The notes: a model not told the origin generated them from the letters alone. A stretch of 9,271 nucleotides of DNA from Spirulina sp. DLM2.Bin59 (GCA_007693875.1 RECT01000261.1:1-9271); one strand, 5' to 3'. Positions 1-6,954 are shown, numbered from the stretch's first letter. Program-made: numbers and translations.

Positions 1-103
1 CCATGAACGCCGTCGCTAACGGGTGGGGGGATGAGATCCCGGCTTGGGAAATCAGGGAATATGGCACACTAGAGAGCGGACACTCTACCCCCTGATCATT
101 CCT

Positions 104-1897
104 GTGCAAATTAACGGCGGTGACTGGCGACTGTTGCGACGATTAGGCCCCTACGCCCGCCGCCATCAAAAGCTCCTGATCATTTCCCTTGTCCTCCTCT
201 TTCCCCTCTCCGCAGCCGGTGCGATCCAACCCCTGATCATTGGGCAGGCCATTTCCCTGATTCGTCAAGAGCCGGTGTGGGGCTTTTTGGCGGGGTTGAG
301 TATTAACGCGGGGATCAGCCGGTTATTGCTGATTTTGCTCGGTACAATTGTCGTCCGCCTGCTGTTTGTCTCCCTTCAGGGCTATCTGGTGCAACAGGTG
401 GGCCAGGAAATTACCGCCGATGTCCGCGATGATCTCTTTGCCCATGTGCTTTCCCTCTCCTCGCGGTTTTTCGATAAAACCCCCGTGGGCAAGCTCGTCA
501 CCCGCATTACTAACGATGTGGAGGCCTTGGGGGATGTGTTTGCGACGGGAGCGGTGGGAATTTTGAGCGATGTGGTTTATATTGCCGTCGTGGTCGTGAC
601 GGTGTTCGCCCTCCAATGGCAATTGGCCCTGTTGTTGATCTTCTTACTCGTCCCCGTCAGTATCTTAATCATCTATTTCCAACAGCAATACCGCAAAGCC
701 AACTACCGCGCCCGTGAGGAGTTATCGAAACTCAACTCGATGCTCACGGAAAATATTGCTGGCATTGGCATTGTCCAAACCTTCCGGCGGGAGGAGTTTA
801 ATAGTGAACTGTTCCGGGTGATTAACGATCGCCACCGTGCTGCCGTCGATAAAACCATTTTTCATGATTCGGCGGTATCGGCGACGCTGGAATGGATTGC
901 ATTGGTGGCGATCGCCGCTATCCTCTGGCTGGGGGGCGTGATGGTGATGGGGGATTACCTCACCTTTGGAACCCTTTCCGCCTTTATCCTCTATGCCCAG
1001 CGGTTTTTTGACCCGATCCGCCGCTTTGCGGAAAAGTTCACAATGATTCAATCGGGGTTTACCGCCGTGGAGCGGATTGCGGAACTGATGGATGAACCCA
1101 TTGAAGTCCGGGATGCCCAGGAGACGCGATCGTTCACCCCCCGCTCCCTTCCCTCCGCCGCTGAACCGGGGGAAATTCGTTTTGAAAACGTTTCCTTTGG
1201 CTACAAACCCGATGAACTAATCCTCAAAAACCTCAATTTCACGATCAAACCGGGGGAAAAAGTGGCCCTCGTCGGCCCCACTGGCGCGGGCAAAAGTTCG
1301 ATTATCCGCCTCCTCTGCCGCCTCTATGATCCCACTGTCGGCAAAATCTTGATTGATGGCGTAGATGTGCGCGATGTCCCCCAAACGGAACTGCGGCAAT
1401 ATATTGGCGTGATTTTGCAAGAAAGCTTTTTGTTTGCGGGGGATGTGAAGCGGAACATCACCCTCGGGGAAGAATACAGCCTTGCAGCCGTCAAACAAGC
1501 GGCAGAAAGCACCAACGTTGCCACGTTCATCGAAGACCTGCCCCAGGGTTATGACACCCCCCTCCGGGAACGGGGCACAAACCTATCGGGGGGCCAAAAG
1601 CAACTCCTTGCCTTTGCCAGGGTGGCGATCCGTAGCCCCCGGGTTTTAGTGCTGGATGAGGCCACCGCTAATTTAGATGTGGGGACGGAGCGATTGGTGC
1701 AGGATGCCCTTGAGCGGGTGTTGAGCGATCAAACCGCGATTATCATCGCCCACCGTTTATCAACAATTCGCAATGTCAATCGCATTCTCGTCCTCAACCA
1801 CGGGCAATTGGTGGAAACCGGCAGCCATGAGGAACTCTTAGCCGCAGGGGGCCTTTATGCCAACCTTTATCAGTTACAAATGTTGGGGCAGGATTAG
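104..1897 (+). CDS. ABC exporter, fused permease and ATPase (half-transporter)
   Basis: Inner-membrane type IV ABC exporter with one membrane domain and one nucleotide-binding domain in a chain of 597 residues, the usual length for MsbA/BmrA-like half-transporters; it should act as a dimer. Numbered from the GTG start, about six membrane helices are visible (near 23-44, 72-92, 148-170, 172-191, 261-282, 287-303). The ATPase domain follows, with A-loop Tyr367, Walker A GPTGAGKS (391-398, Lys397), Q-loop Gln439, signature LSGGQ (494-498), Walker B VLVLDE (514-519, catalytic Glu519) and switch His550. All ATPase motifs are intact, so a homodimer is plausible. Substrate cannot be read from sequence; lipid, drug or glycan export are all possible. 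The frame is open back to 35 with a TTG at 44. I prefer GTG 104 because, from memory, family members begin just before the DWRLL segment, but no good Shine-Dalgarno sequence supports either. It converges with the acyltransferase. Confidence 0.92.
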   Translation: MQINGGDWRLLRRLGPYARRHQKLLIISLVLLFPLSAAGAIQPLIIGQAISLIRQEPVWGFLAGLSINAGISRLLLILLGTIVVRLLFVSLQGYLVQQVGQEITADVRDDLFAHVLSLSSRFFDKTPVGKLVTRITNDVEALGDVFATGAVGILSDVVYIAVVVVTVFALQWQLALLLIFLLVPVSILIIYFQQQYRKANYRAREELSKLNSMLTENIAGIGIVQTFRREEFNSELFRVINDRHRAAVDKTIFHDSAVSATLEWIALVAIAAILWLGGVMVMGDYLTFGTLSAFILYAQRFFDPIRRFAEKFTMIQSGFTAVERIAELMDEPIEVRDAQETRSFTPRSLPSAAEPGEIRFENVSFGYKPDELILKNLNFTIKPGEKVALVGPTGAGKSSIIRLLCRLYDPTVGKILIDGVDVRDVPQTELRQYIGVILQESFLFAGDVKRNITLGEEYSLAAVKQAAESTNVATFIEDLPQGYDTPLRERGTNLSGGQKQLLAFARVAIRSPRVLVLDEATANLDVGTERLVQDALERVLSDQTAIIIAHRLSTIRNVNRILVLNHGQLVETGSHEELLAAGGLYANLYQLQMLGQD

Positions 1898-1917
1898 TGG
1901 TTGCCGCCAGTATCTCC

Positions 1918-3021
1918 CTAGGTTTGGGATGTTATGGTTGGCGATCGCCGCAACCGTTGGCTCCAGACCACAGAGGGGCGCTCAACCACATACCAAAACA
2001 GCGCCGCAAATCCAATGCACACCAATAGGTGTATCGCCACATTGAGGCCCTCGCCCCAGACCGTGTTCGTATCCAAAAAACGGCGACCCAAAAACAAACT
2101 CGTCCGACTAATGGCAGGATGGGTGATATAGAGGCTGTAGGAAATGAGTCCTAAAAATTGGAGCCAACGCCAATTTAAACAGTTGAGTTGCTGATAATGC
2201 CCCATCACAGTAATCCCCAACGTCACAATCACCGCTATCACCGAGAACCAATGCTGATGCACCAGCCCTGCTGCCAGGATACAGCCCCCATAGCTATATA
2301 ACCACGGCCCCCATAGGCGATCGCTATAGACCCGGTAGGCCAAGGCTCCCAACAGAAAACCATGCCAATAGGGAAAAAATAACCCTTCTGTCAGCCAATG
2401 GTGATCGACGATATTTAAGGGCCAGAGCAGGGCGATGGCCGCCGCCACCATCACCACCAGATCCAACCCTCGCTCCATCCGGGGCGAAATCCGATCCAAC
2501 CCCTGCCCCAAAGCCATGAGGGCAAAATAGACCAAGAAAAACTGCACCTCAATACAGAGGGCCCAATAAACGGTACTAATCGTCTTAAAATCCAAGATCA
2601 CCTGCAAATAAACCAGGTGAGCCAGTAAATTATCCCAAGAAGGCATCCAGAAGAGGCTGCCATCAACCTTGGTTTTCAGCAGGGTGACGAGCAAAAAAAG
2701 CGCAATGGAGATGTAGTAGGGCGGTGAGAGGCGTACCCAACGACGGACTATGGCGTTCTGAAACAGGGGCCAGGAAATTTTGAGATTGCGGGTCGTGTAG
2801 CTGAGGACAAAGCCACTCAAGACGAAGAAAACCGGCACCCCCAAATAGCCTTGCCGAAACAGGACTTCAAATAACCAGTGGGGCAACGTTTTCTCCAGTA
2901 GAGGGGTATGTTCACCAGCCGCCGCGTGGTAGAGCACTACCCAGACGGATGCCAAACCTCGCAGAGCATCTAGAAAACTGAAGCGAGGGCCCCGAGGCCG
3001 AGTAGTAACGGACTGATCCAT
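1918..3021 (-). CDS. membrane O-acyltransferase, acyltransferase-3 (OafA/YrhL) family
   Basis: Integral-membrane acyltransferase of 367 residues, the normal size for a family member without an extra SGNH domain. The family moves acyl groups, often acetyl, onto sugars of polysaccharides, lipopolysaccharide or other glycoconjugates across the membrane. Visible family landmarks, in order: FLDALRGLA with Arg21 and the conserved His32 at the end of helix 1; VPVFFVLSGF (62-71); RRWVRLSPPYY (93-103); WALCIEVQFF (153-162) with Glu158; YSLYITHP (295-302); and VVERP near the C terminus (345-349). About ten hydrophobic segments are present. The ATG at 3021 is preceded by a GGGGA Shine-Dalgarno-like sequence seven bases away. 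It lies 127 bp downstream of the histidine kinase on the same strand, so read-through is possible, but a TATGAT box may give it its own promoter. The acceptor glycan is unknown. Confidence 0.93.
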   Translation of the reverse strand: MDQSVTTRPRGPRFSFLDALRGLASVWVVLYHAAAGEHTPLLEKTLPHWLFEVLFRQGYLGVPVFFVLSGFVLSYTTRNLKISWPLFQNAIVRRWVRLSPPYYISIALFLLVTLLKTKVDGSLFWMPSWDNLLAHLVYLQVILDFKTISTVYWALCIEVQFFLVYFALMALGQGLDRISPRMERGLDLVVMVAAAIALLWPLNIVDHHWLTEGLFFPYWHGFLLGALAYRVYSDRLWGPWLYSYGGCILAAGLVHQHWFSVIAVIVTLGITVMGHYQQLNCLNWRWLQFLGLISYSLYITHPAISRTSLFLGRRFLDTNTVWGEGLNVAIHLLVCIGFAALFWYVVERPSVVWSQRLRRSPTITSQT

Positions 3022-3049
3022 GAGCTAATCCCCAGTAGCATTGATTTTG

Positions 3050-3055
3050 ATCATA
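3050..3055 (-). promoter_or_regulatory. candidate -10 box for the acyltransferase gene
   Basis: On the minus strand this is TATGAT, five of six matches to the sigma-70 consensus. It would start a transcript about 20 bases before the acyltransferase ATG, leaving room for the GGGGA ribosome site. No convincing -35 element sits at 16-18 bp (best is GCGGCA, three of six), so this is only a candidate. Confidence 0.25.
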
Positions 3056-3148
3056 GAAGCAATGGGAAAAGATGCCGCCACACCTCCGTGAGATTGTCCA
3101 ACCGACGAGGGTACAGCGTCAAGGCCCCGTTCTTGAAGGGGGAGCCGG

Positions 3149-5164
3149 TCAACTTTGTCGGGGGATCGTAATCCGGAATTCTGTGCCTTGTCCCAAGGTT
3201 GAGAGACATCGTAAATCACCGTGGTGGCGCTCCACGACGATTTGATAACTAATCGATAACCCTAGCCCCGTCCCCTTGCCAATGGGTTTTGTGGTAAAGA
3301 AAGGGTCAAAGATTTGCGCCTGGGACGTCGGACTAATGCCCTTGCCATTGTCGAGAATCCGAACCTGCACCGCCTCCCCTAAACAACGAGTGACAATCTT
3401 CAGTTTCGGCTCAAATGTCGGCTCTTCCTCCGCCCGCTCCTCCACTGCATCCATGGCATTGCTCAAAATATTCATAAACACCTGATTCAACTGCGCCGCA
3501 TAGCATTCCACCCGGGGTAACTCGCCATAGTCCTTTTCCAACTGGATTTTGCCATGACCTGATCGCGCCTTGAGACGATGGTGCAAAATCAACAGCGTGC
3601 TATCAATGCCTTCGTGGATATCCACCGCCTTCATTTGGGATTCATCCAACCGGGAAAAGGTGCGAAGTGAGAGGACAATTTGCCGAATTCGCTCGGTTCC
3701 CATCTTCATGGAGGCAAGAATTTTCGGTAAATCCTCCGCGACAAATTCGAGATCTAACTCAACAATTCGCTCCTGAATGGCTTGGGGTGGTGCCAAATAA
3801 TAGTCCTGATAAAGCTGAATTAACTCCAGTAAATCCTGGGTATAGTTATCAATGTAGGTGAGGTTACCAAAGATAAAATTGACCGGATTATTGATTTCAT
3901 GGGCCACCCCCGCCACCAACTGCCCCAGGCTGGCCATTTTTTCACTTTGGATCAGGTGGGTTTGGGTCTGTTGTAATTCTTTAATGGCGAAGGCTAAGTC
4001 TGCGGCTTGGCTGCGGGTGGTTTCGAGGAGTTCCCCTTGTTGGAGGGCAATACCCAATTGGGTACTAATTTGGGTGAGCAGCTCCACCTCATAGCTGTGC
4101 CACTGCCGAGGGGCAGAGTTTTGATACACTGCCAACAGTCCCCAGAGTTTTAGGGATTGGAAGATGGGAACAATGATGTAGGCTCGGGCCTGGAGTTGTT
4201 CGATTAACTCCACATGGCAGGGGGAATAACCCGCTTGGTAAATATCGTTAATCACCGAAGGCTCATTATCCCGGTAGCGGCCCCCGGCGGTTTCTTGGAG
4301 ATAGGTGTCGGCAATGAGGGGATGGGATTCCAGGAGCGATCGCCATTCCGGGTTCATCGCTTCGGCAACAATCTCGCCACTCCAGTCCGGCGCAAACCGG
4401 TAAATCACTGCCCGCTCCACATTCAGTAATTGCCAGGTTTCCTGGGTGGTGGTTTCAAAAATGGTTTGAATATCGAGGGAGCGCCGGATTTTATCGACGG
4501 TGGCCGCTAGGGTGCGTTCCCGCTCCATTACCCCTGCTAGTTGCTCATTTTGGGCTGCCAACAGGCTTTGATCCTGATAATGCTGGATCGCGAGGGCGAG
4601 AATCTGGGCGACTTGATCAGCGATTTCGAGATCCCCTTGAGACCAAGGACGTGGCCCTTGGCAGTGATAGATCCCCAATAGCCCCCACAACCCCTGGCTT
4701 ACGCCCCCCGTGGGTGCGCAAATGGGCAGGATCAACTGGGCGCGAACTTGCAACCGCCGCAACATTTCTAGGTGACAGGGGGTGAGGCCGGTGCGCTCGA
4801 TGTCGGCGATCGCACTGATCTGACCGTCTAAATAGAGTTGGGTGAGATGGTGGCCAAAGTAGGAGTCTTGAATGGTTCGGTGTAACCCTGACTGTAGCCC
4901 GGGGGCGACGGATTCAGCGATAAACACACCATGACCCGGCCAATCCGGTTCAAAGCGAAAAATGCCCACCCGATCTACAGCAAAACAGTCCCGCACTACC
5001 CCAGACACCTTTGCTAACAAACTCTCTAGAGATGACGCTTGATGAATGGCAGCGAAAACCTGCCGAGACAATCTATGGCCGGCACTCCAATCACTCAGGG
5101 TGACATTGCTAATTTCCGACCAAGGTGAGAGCACGGCACTACGTTCAGTTTGCATATTATCCAT
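3149..5164 (-). CDS. GAF-GAF sensor histidine kinase, candidate tandem cyanobacteriochrome
   Basis: Soluble hybrid-free histidine kinase of 671 residues with no membrane segment. Order of parts: N-terminal leader (1-43); GAF1 (about 44-195); a helical linker; GAF2 (about 226-378); a helical linker (about 380-410); HisKA dimerisation domain with H-box AHEINNP and phospho-acceptor His422; HATPase_c with N-box NQVFMNILSNAMDA (560-573), G1 DNGKGIS (605-611) and G2 GKGTGLGLSI (629-638). All kinase motifs are intact. Both GAF domains carry Cys-His at the position that holds bilin in phytochromes and cyanobacteriochromes: C130/H131 (TPCHLEML) and C316/H317 (SPCHVELI). In GAF1 the place of the DXCF second cysteine reads D100-S-Y-F. 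GAF2 resembles red/green cyanobacteriochromes (DTYLQE, VPIF, LWGLLAVYQ). A light-sensing role is inferred; ordinary ligand-binding GAFs are the alternative. No response regulator lies in the window. The ATG at 5164 is chosen; M4 is an alternative. Confidence 0.93.
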   Translation of the reverse strand: MDNMQTERSAVLSPWSEISNVTLSDWSAGHRLSRQVFAAIHQASSLESLLAKVSGVVRDCFAVDRVGIFRFEPDWPGHGVFIAESVAPGLQSGLHRTIQDSYFGHHLTQLYLDGQISAIADIERTGLTPCHLEMLRRLQVRAQLILPICAPTGGVSQGLWGLLGIYHCQGPRPWSQGDLEIADQVAQILALAIQHYQDQSLLAAQNEQLAGVMERERTLAATVDKIRRSLDIQTIFETTTQETWQLLNVERAVIYRFAPDWSGEIVAEAMNPEWRSLLESHPLIADTYLQETAGGRYRDNEPSVINDIYQAGYSPCHVELIEQLQARAYIIVPIFQSLKLWGLLAVYQNSAPRQWHSYEVELLTQISTQLGIALQQGELLETTRSQAADLAFAIKELQQTQTHLIQSEKMASLGQLVAGVAHEINNPVNFIFGNLTYIDNYTQDLLELIQLYQDYYLAPPQAIQERIVELDLEFVAEDLPKILASMKMGTERIRQIVLSLRTFSRLDESQMKAVDIHEGIDSTLLILHHRLKARSGHGKIQLEKDYGELPRVECYAAQLNQVFMNILSNAMDAVEERAEEEPTFEPKLKIVTRCLGEAVQVRILDNGKGISPTSQAQIFDPFFTTKPIGKGTGLGLSISYQIVVERHHGDLRCLSTLGQGTEFRITIPRQS

Positions 5165-5180
5165 GACTGATGAGTCTTAA

Positions 5181-5196
5181 ATCACCCTGAGGTGAT
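5181..5196. promoter_or_regulatory. perfect inverted repeat in the kinase leader
   Basis: ATCACC-CTGA-GGTGAT is a perfect 6-bp inverted repeat with a 4-base loop, ending 16 bases before the kinase start codon. It could be an operator half-site pair or an RNA hairpin close to the ribosome site that affects translation. There is no following T-run, so it is not a terminator. Confidence 0.35.
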
Positions 5197-5288
5197 GGCA
5201 AAGATCAAGGGAAAACGAGGTTAATTGACAGACTATGCTGAGGGTAGAGGCATTCCATGGGTTGAACAACAAAAAAATTGTTAAATTC

Positions 5289-5318
5289 ATTTTAAAGGAT
5301 CAAATCCGGCAGGGTCAG
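5289..5318 (-). promoter_or_regulatory. candidate sigma-70-type promoter for the histidine kinase
   Basis: On the minus strand, CTGACC (5313-5318, four of six matches to the -35 consensus) lies 18 bp before TAAAAT (5289-5294, five of six to the -10 consensus). Transcription would start near 5282, giving a leader of roughly 118 bases that includes the inverted repeat at 5181-5196. This is the best pair I found by eye in the region, not a proven promoter. Confidence 0.3.
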
Positions 5319-5432
5319 GAGACTTTTGCACTCGTAATAAAACTTCCTGAAAGTCTGGGGAATTTTTCAAAAATCTAAAGTTTTGTAAATAGGAAGAAAT
5401 CTGCCTAGGGCTGATCCCTGACCCCATTCCGC

Positions 5433-5451
5433 AAATTTACGGAAAATTTAC
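5433..5451. repeat. AAATTTAC direct repeat, 11-bp period
   Basis: AAATTTAC occurs at 5433-5440 and again at 5444-5451, separated by GGA, so the two copies lie one helical turn apart. The same core appears inverted (GTAAAT) at 5385-5390. This arrangement is typical of a two-component regulator site, but the spacing differs from the 10-bp period of the RpaB HLR1 box as I recall it, and the bound protein is unknown. Confidence 0.35.
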
Positions 5452-5460
5452 AATCACTTT

Positions 5461-5482
5461 TGCCCCACCGGCGGCATTTTTT
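5461..5482 (+). terminator. terminator-like hairpin plus T-run, plus strand
   Basis: TGCC (5461-5464) can pair with GGCA (5473-5476) around a GC-rich 8-base loop, followed directly by six T residues (5477-5482). The stem is short. It is oriented to stop plus-strand transcripts, yet the annotated genes on both sides run on the minus strand, so either it is chance or an unannotated plus-strand RNA ends here. Confidence 0.25.
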
Positions 5483-5553
5483 GATGATCAGTCAAATCCC
5501 TAACCCACAGTTTAGTTATCTTAACTTAAATGTTTTGGTTTTGTGCTGGCGGA

Positions 5554-6774
5554 TCAAACCGTTGCATTCCCATTTAAGGATGCGGCTAAGACCTCATAGA
5601 GGCGATCCACCTCTGTGGCTAAATTAAACTCTGCCACGACTTTCTGACGACCGGCGGCGCCGAATTGCCCGCGCAGCTTGGGGTCATCCAATAATTCGGC
5701 AATTTTTGCCGTCAGGGCATCACTGTCCCCTGGGGAGACTAAATAACCGTTGATGCCATCATCCACGAGTTCACTGATGCCGGCGATCCGCGTTGTCACC
5801 ACGGGTACTCCTGCGGCCATTGCCTCCATGAGTGAAACGGGAACCCCTTCGGCAAAACTGGGCATGACAAAGACATCGGTTTGGGCCATGGCGGCGCGGA
5901 CTTCGGTTTGGGATTGATAGCCGACGAAGAGGACGCGATCGCCCACGCCGCGCTGCTGGGCAAACTGCTCTAACAGTTGCCGATCCTCCCCATCCCCCAC
6001 AACGGTGAGGCGCAGATCGGGGTAATAACCTTGGAGTTGTGCCAAGCTATTGAGCAAAATCGGCAGCCCCTTGGCTGCTGAGAGCCGCCCCACATAGAGG
6101 AGGTTAGAGCCGGGTTTGTCGTGGTGGACGGGTTGGAATTGCGCCGGATCAACGCCGCAATGGATGATGTGGAGTTTGGGCCAAGCGGGGAAGGGGGCGA
6201 AGTACATGGCCTGGCTGCGGCAAAAGTGGCTAATGCAGACGACAAATTTAGCCCGTTCGATTTTGGTATCTAATCGCCAACGGTAGGGTTCATAGAAAAT
6301 ATAGGGGCCATGGAGCGTGAAGCTATAGGGGCGATCGCCTAAATGGGCCGCCAACATCGCCACCGTACAACTGGAATCCCCCAAATGGTTATGGAGGTGC
6401 TCTACCTGTTGTTTGTGGAGTTGATGGGCGAGGAGTCCCGCCTCGGTAAAGTAAACCAGTTGATAAAGGAGGCCCCTTAACCCCGCTTGACGGGTTTGAA
6501 TGGCTAGTTTTAGCCCCCCCAGGTAGCGGCGGGGATTTTTGAGCAAGAGGCCCAGGTGGGCGGTGAGCAGTTGGGGCAATTGGGGCGGCAGGAGGTAGGT
6601 GGTGCGATCGCGCTCTTGGCGTTGTTCTTCCCCCACCAGATGGGAGGCACTGGGGCGACGGACGGCAAAGGTGCGCACATCCACGCCAAGATCCCGTAGG
6701 GTGAAAACTTCCCGTTGGATAAACGTATCCGTTGCCCTGGGGTAGGTTCCGGTTAAATAGCCAATCCGCATCAT
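5554..6774 (-). CDS. GT4-family glycosyltransferase (WcaL-like)
   Basis: Retaining GT-B glycosyltransferase of 406 residues, a normal length for family GT4. It should move a sugar from a nucleotide-sugar donor onto a lipid-linked or polysaccharide acceptor at the cytoplasmic membrane face. The N-terminal acceptor domain opens with IGYLTGTYPRATDTFIQRE (4-22), resembling the start of colanic-acid WcaL-type enzymes, and has HLHNHLGDSS (126-135). The C-terminal donor domain has GRLSAAKG (229-236) with Arg230 and Lys235, VVGDGED (258-264), and the EX7E element EGVPVSLME with Glu309 and Glu317, followed by AAGVPVVTT and GINGYLV. Two ATG codons stand in tandem (6774 and 6771); AAGG lies seven bases before the first, which I chose. 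The nearby acyltransferase suggests a surface-glycan role, but the donor sugar and product cannot be told. It diverges from the J-protein gene. Confidence 0.93.
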   Translation of the reverse strand: MMRIGYLTGTYPRATDTFIQREVFTLRDLGVDVRTFAVRRPSASHLVGEEQRQERDRTTYLLPPQLPQLLTAHLGLLLKNPRRYLGGLKLAIQTRQAGLRGLLYQLVYFTEAGLLAHQLHKQQVEHLHNHLGDSSCTVAMLAAHLGDRPYSFTLHGPYIFYEPYRWRLDTKIERAKFVVCISHFCRSQAMYFAPFPAWPKLHIIHCGVDPAQFQPVHHDKPGSNLLYVGRLSAAKGLPILLNSLAQLQGYYPDLRLTVVGDGEDRQLLEQFAQQRGVGDRVLFVGYQSQTEVRAAMAQTDVFVMPSFAEGVPVSLMEAMAAGVPVVTTRIAGISELVDDGINGYLVSPGDSDALTAKIAELLDDPKLRGQFGAAGRQKVVAEFNLATEVDRLYEVLAASLNGNATV

Positions 6775-6800
6775 CGTTTTGCCTTGCTCAATGTGAATTT

Positions 6801-6806
6801 ATTTTA
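6801..6806 (-). promoter_or_regulatory. candidate -10 box for the glycosyltransferase gene
   Basis: TAAAAT on the minus strand matches five of six positions of the -10 consensus and would give a short leader of about 20 bases that holds the AAGG ribosome site. No good -35 hexamer is found upstream, where the sequence is GC-rich and includes a HIP1 octamer at 6825-6832. Confidence 0.22.
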
Positions 6807-6904
6807 GGCGGGCGAGCCACAGGGGCGATCGCCTCCCCCTAAAGTTCCCCCCCTCCCCATCGGGATCAGGTCGGAAAAACCGAACCGAGCCGAGAGAATT
6901 GCTC

Positions 6905-6913
6905 TGCTATGCT
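6905..6913 (+). promoter_or_regulatory. candidate extended -10 for the J-protein gene
   Basis: TGCTATGCT carries the TGN extension followed by TATGCT (four of six matches to the -10 consensus), about 47 bases before the ATG. No good -35 is seen; immediately upstream are three tandem CCGAR pentamers (6880-6894) and a small CGG-AAAAA-CCG hairpin (6872-6882). Confidence 0.22.
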
Positions 6914-6948
6914 AATTCAAGAGATTGAGACACTGATGGGTTAAACAC

Positions 6949-6954
6949 GGGGAG
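6949..6954 (+). promoter_or_regulatory. ribosome binding site of the J-protein gene
   Basis: GGGGAG ends five bases before the ATG at 6960. It is the clearest Shine-Dalgarno sequence in the window and fixes this start codon. Confidence 0.7.

Larger units (their letters stand above)
5165..5553. other. 389-bp AT-rich gene-free region upstream of the kinase
   Basis: No open frame here looks like a gene. The stretch lies between the kinase start and the end of the glycosyltransferase gene, both on the minus strand, and is clearly richer in A and T than its flanks. It holds a perfect inverted repeat next to the kinase start, a candidate kinase promoter, an 11-bp-spaced direct repeat and a plus-strand hairpin with a T-run, each listed separately. 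Also visible are the inverted repeats AACAA/TTGTT (5268-5282) and AGTTA/TAACT (5514-5526), and CTTCCT/AGGAAG (5343-5348 with 5391-5396). No strong terminator is seen on the minus strand for the glycosyltransferase gene. Confidence 0.7.

Noticed and set aside
3..95. Plus-strand frame open from the left edge to a TGA at 93-95, possibly the tail of an upstream gene.
   Set aside because: About 30 codons without a stop is not unusual at this base composition, and I recognise no family in it; it stays possible but unsupported.
92..241. Three copies of CTGATCATT at 92, 176 and 233.
   Set aside because: Spacings of 84 and 57 are multiples of three and each copy encodes Leu-Ile-Ile in a hydrophobic stretch of the exporter frame, so codon choice explains them.
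1898..1917. Possible terminator between the convergent exporter and acyltransferase genes.
   Set aside because: The 20-bp gap has no inverted repeat and no T-run.
3122..3139. CCCC/GGGG hairpin after the kinase stop as a terminator.
   Set aside because: The stem is weak with a mismatch or a loop that is too small, and no T-run follows on the minus strand.
3025..3219. 64-codon minus-strand frame overlapping the kinase 3' end and stopping just before the acyltransferase.
   Set aside because: It overlaps the conserved end of the kinase domain in another frame and has no recognisable features or ribosome site.
5444..5451. RpaB HLR1 box at the TTTAC repeats.
   Set aside because: Period is 11 bp and the half-sites are incomplete, whereas HLR1 as I recall it uses two 8-bp half-sites at a 10-bp period.
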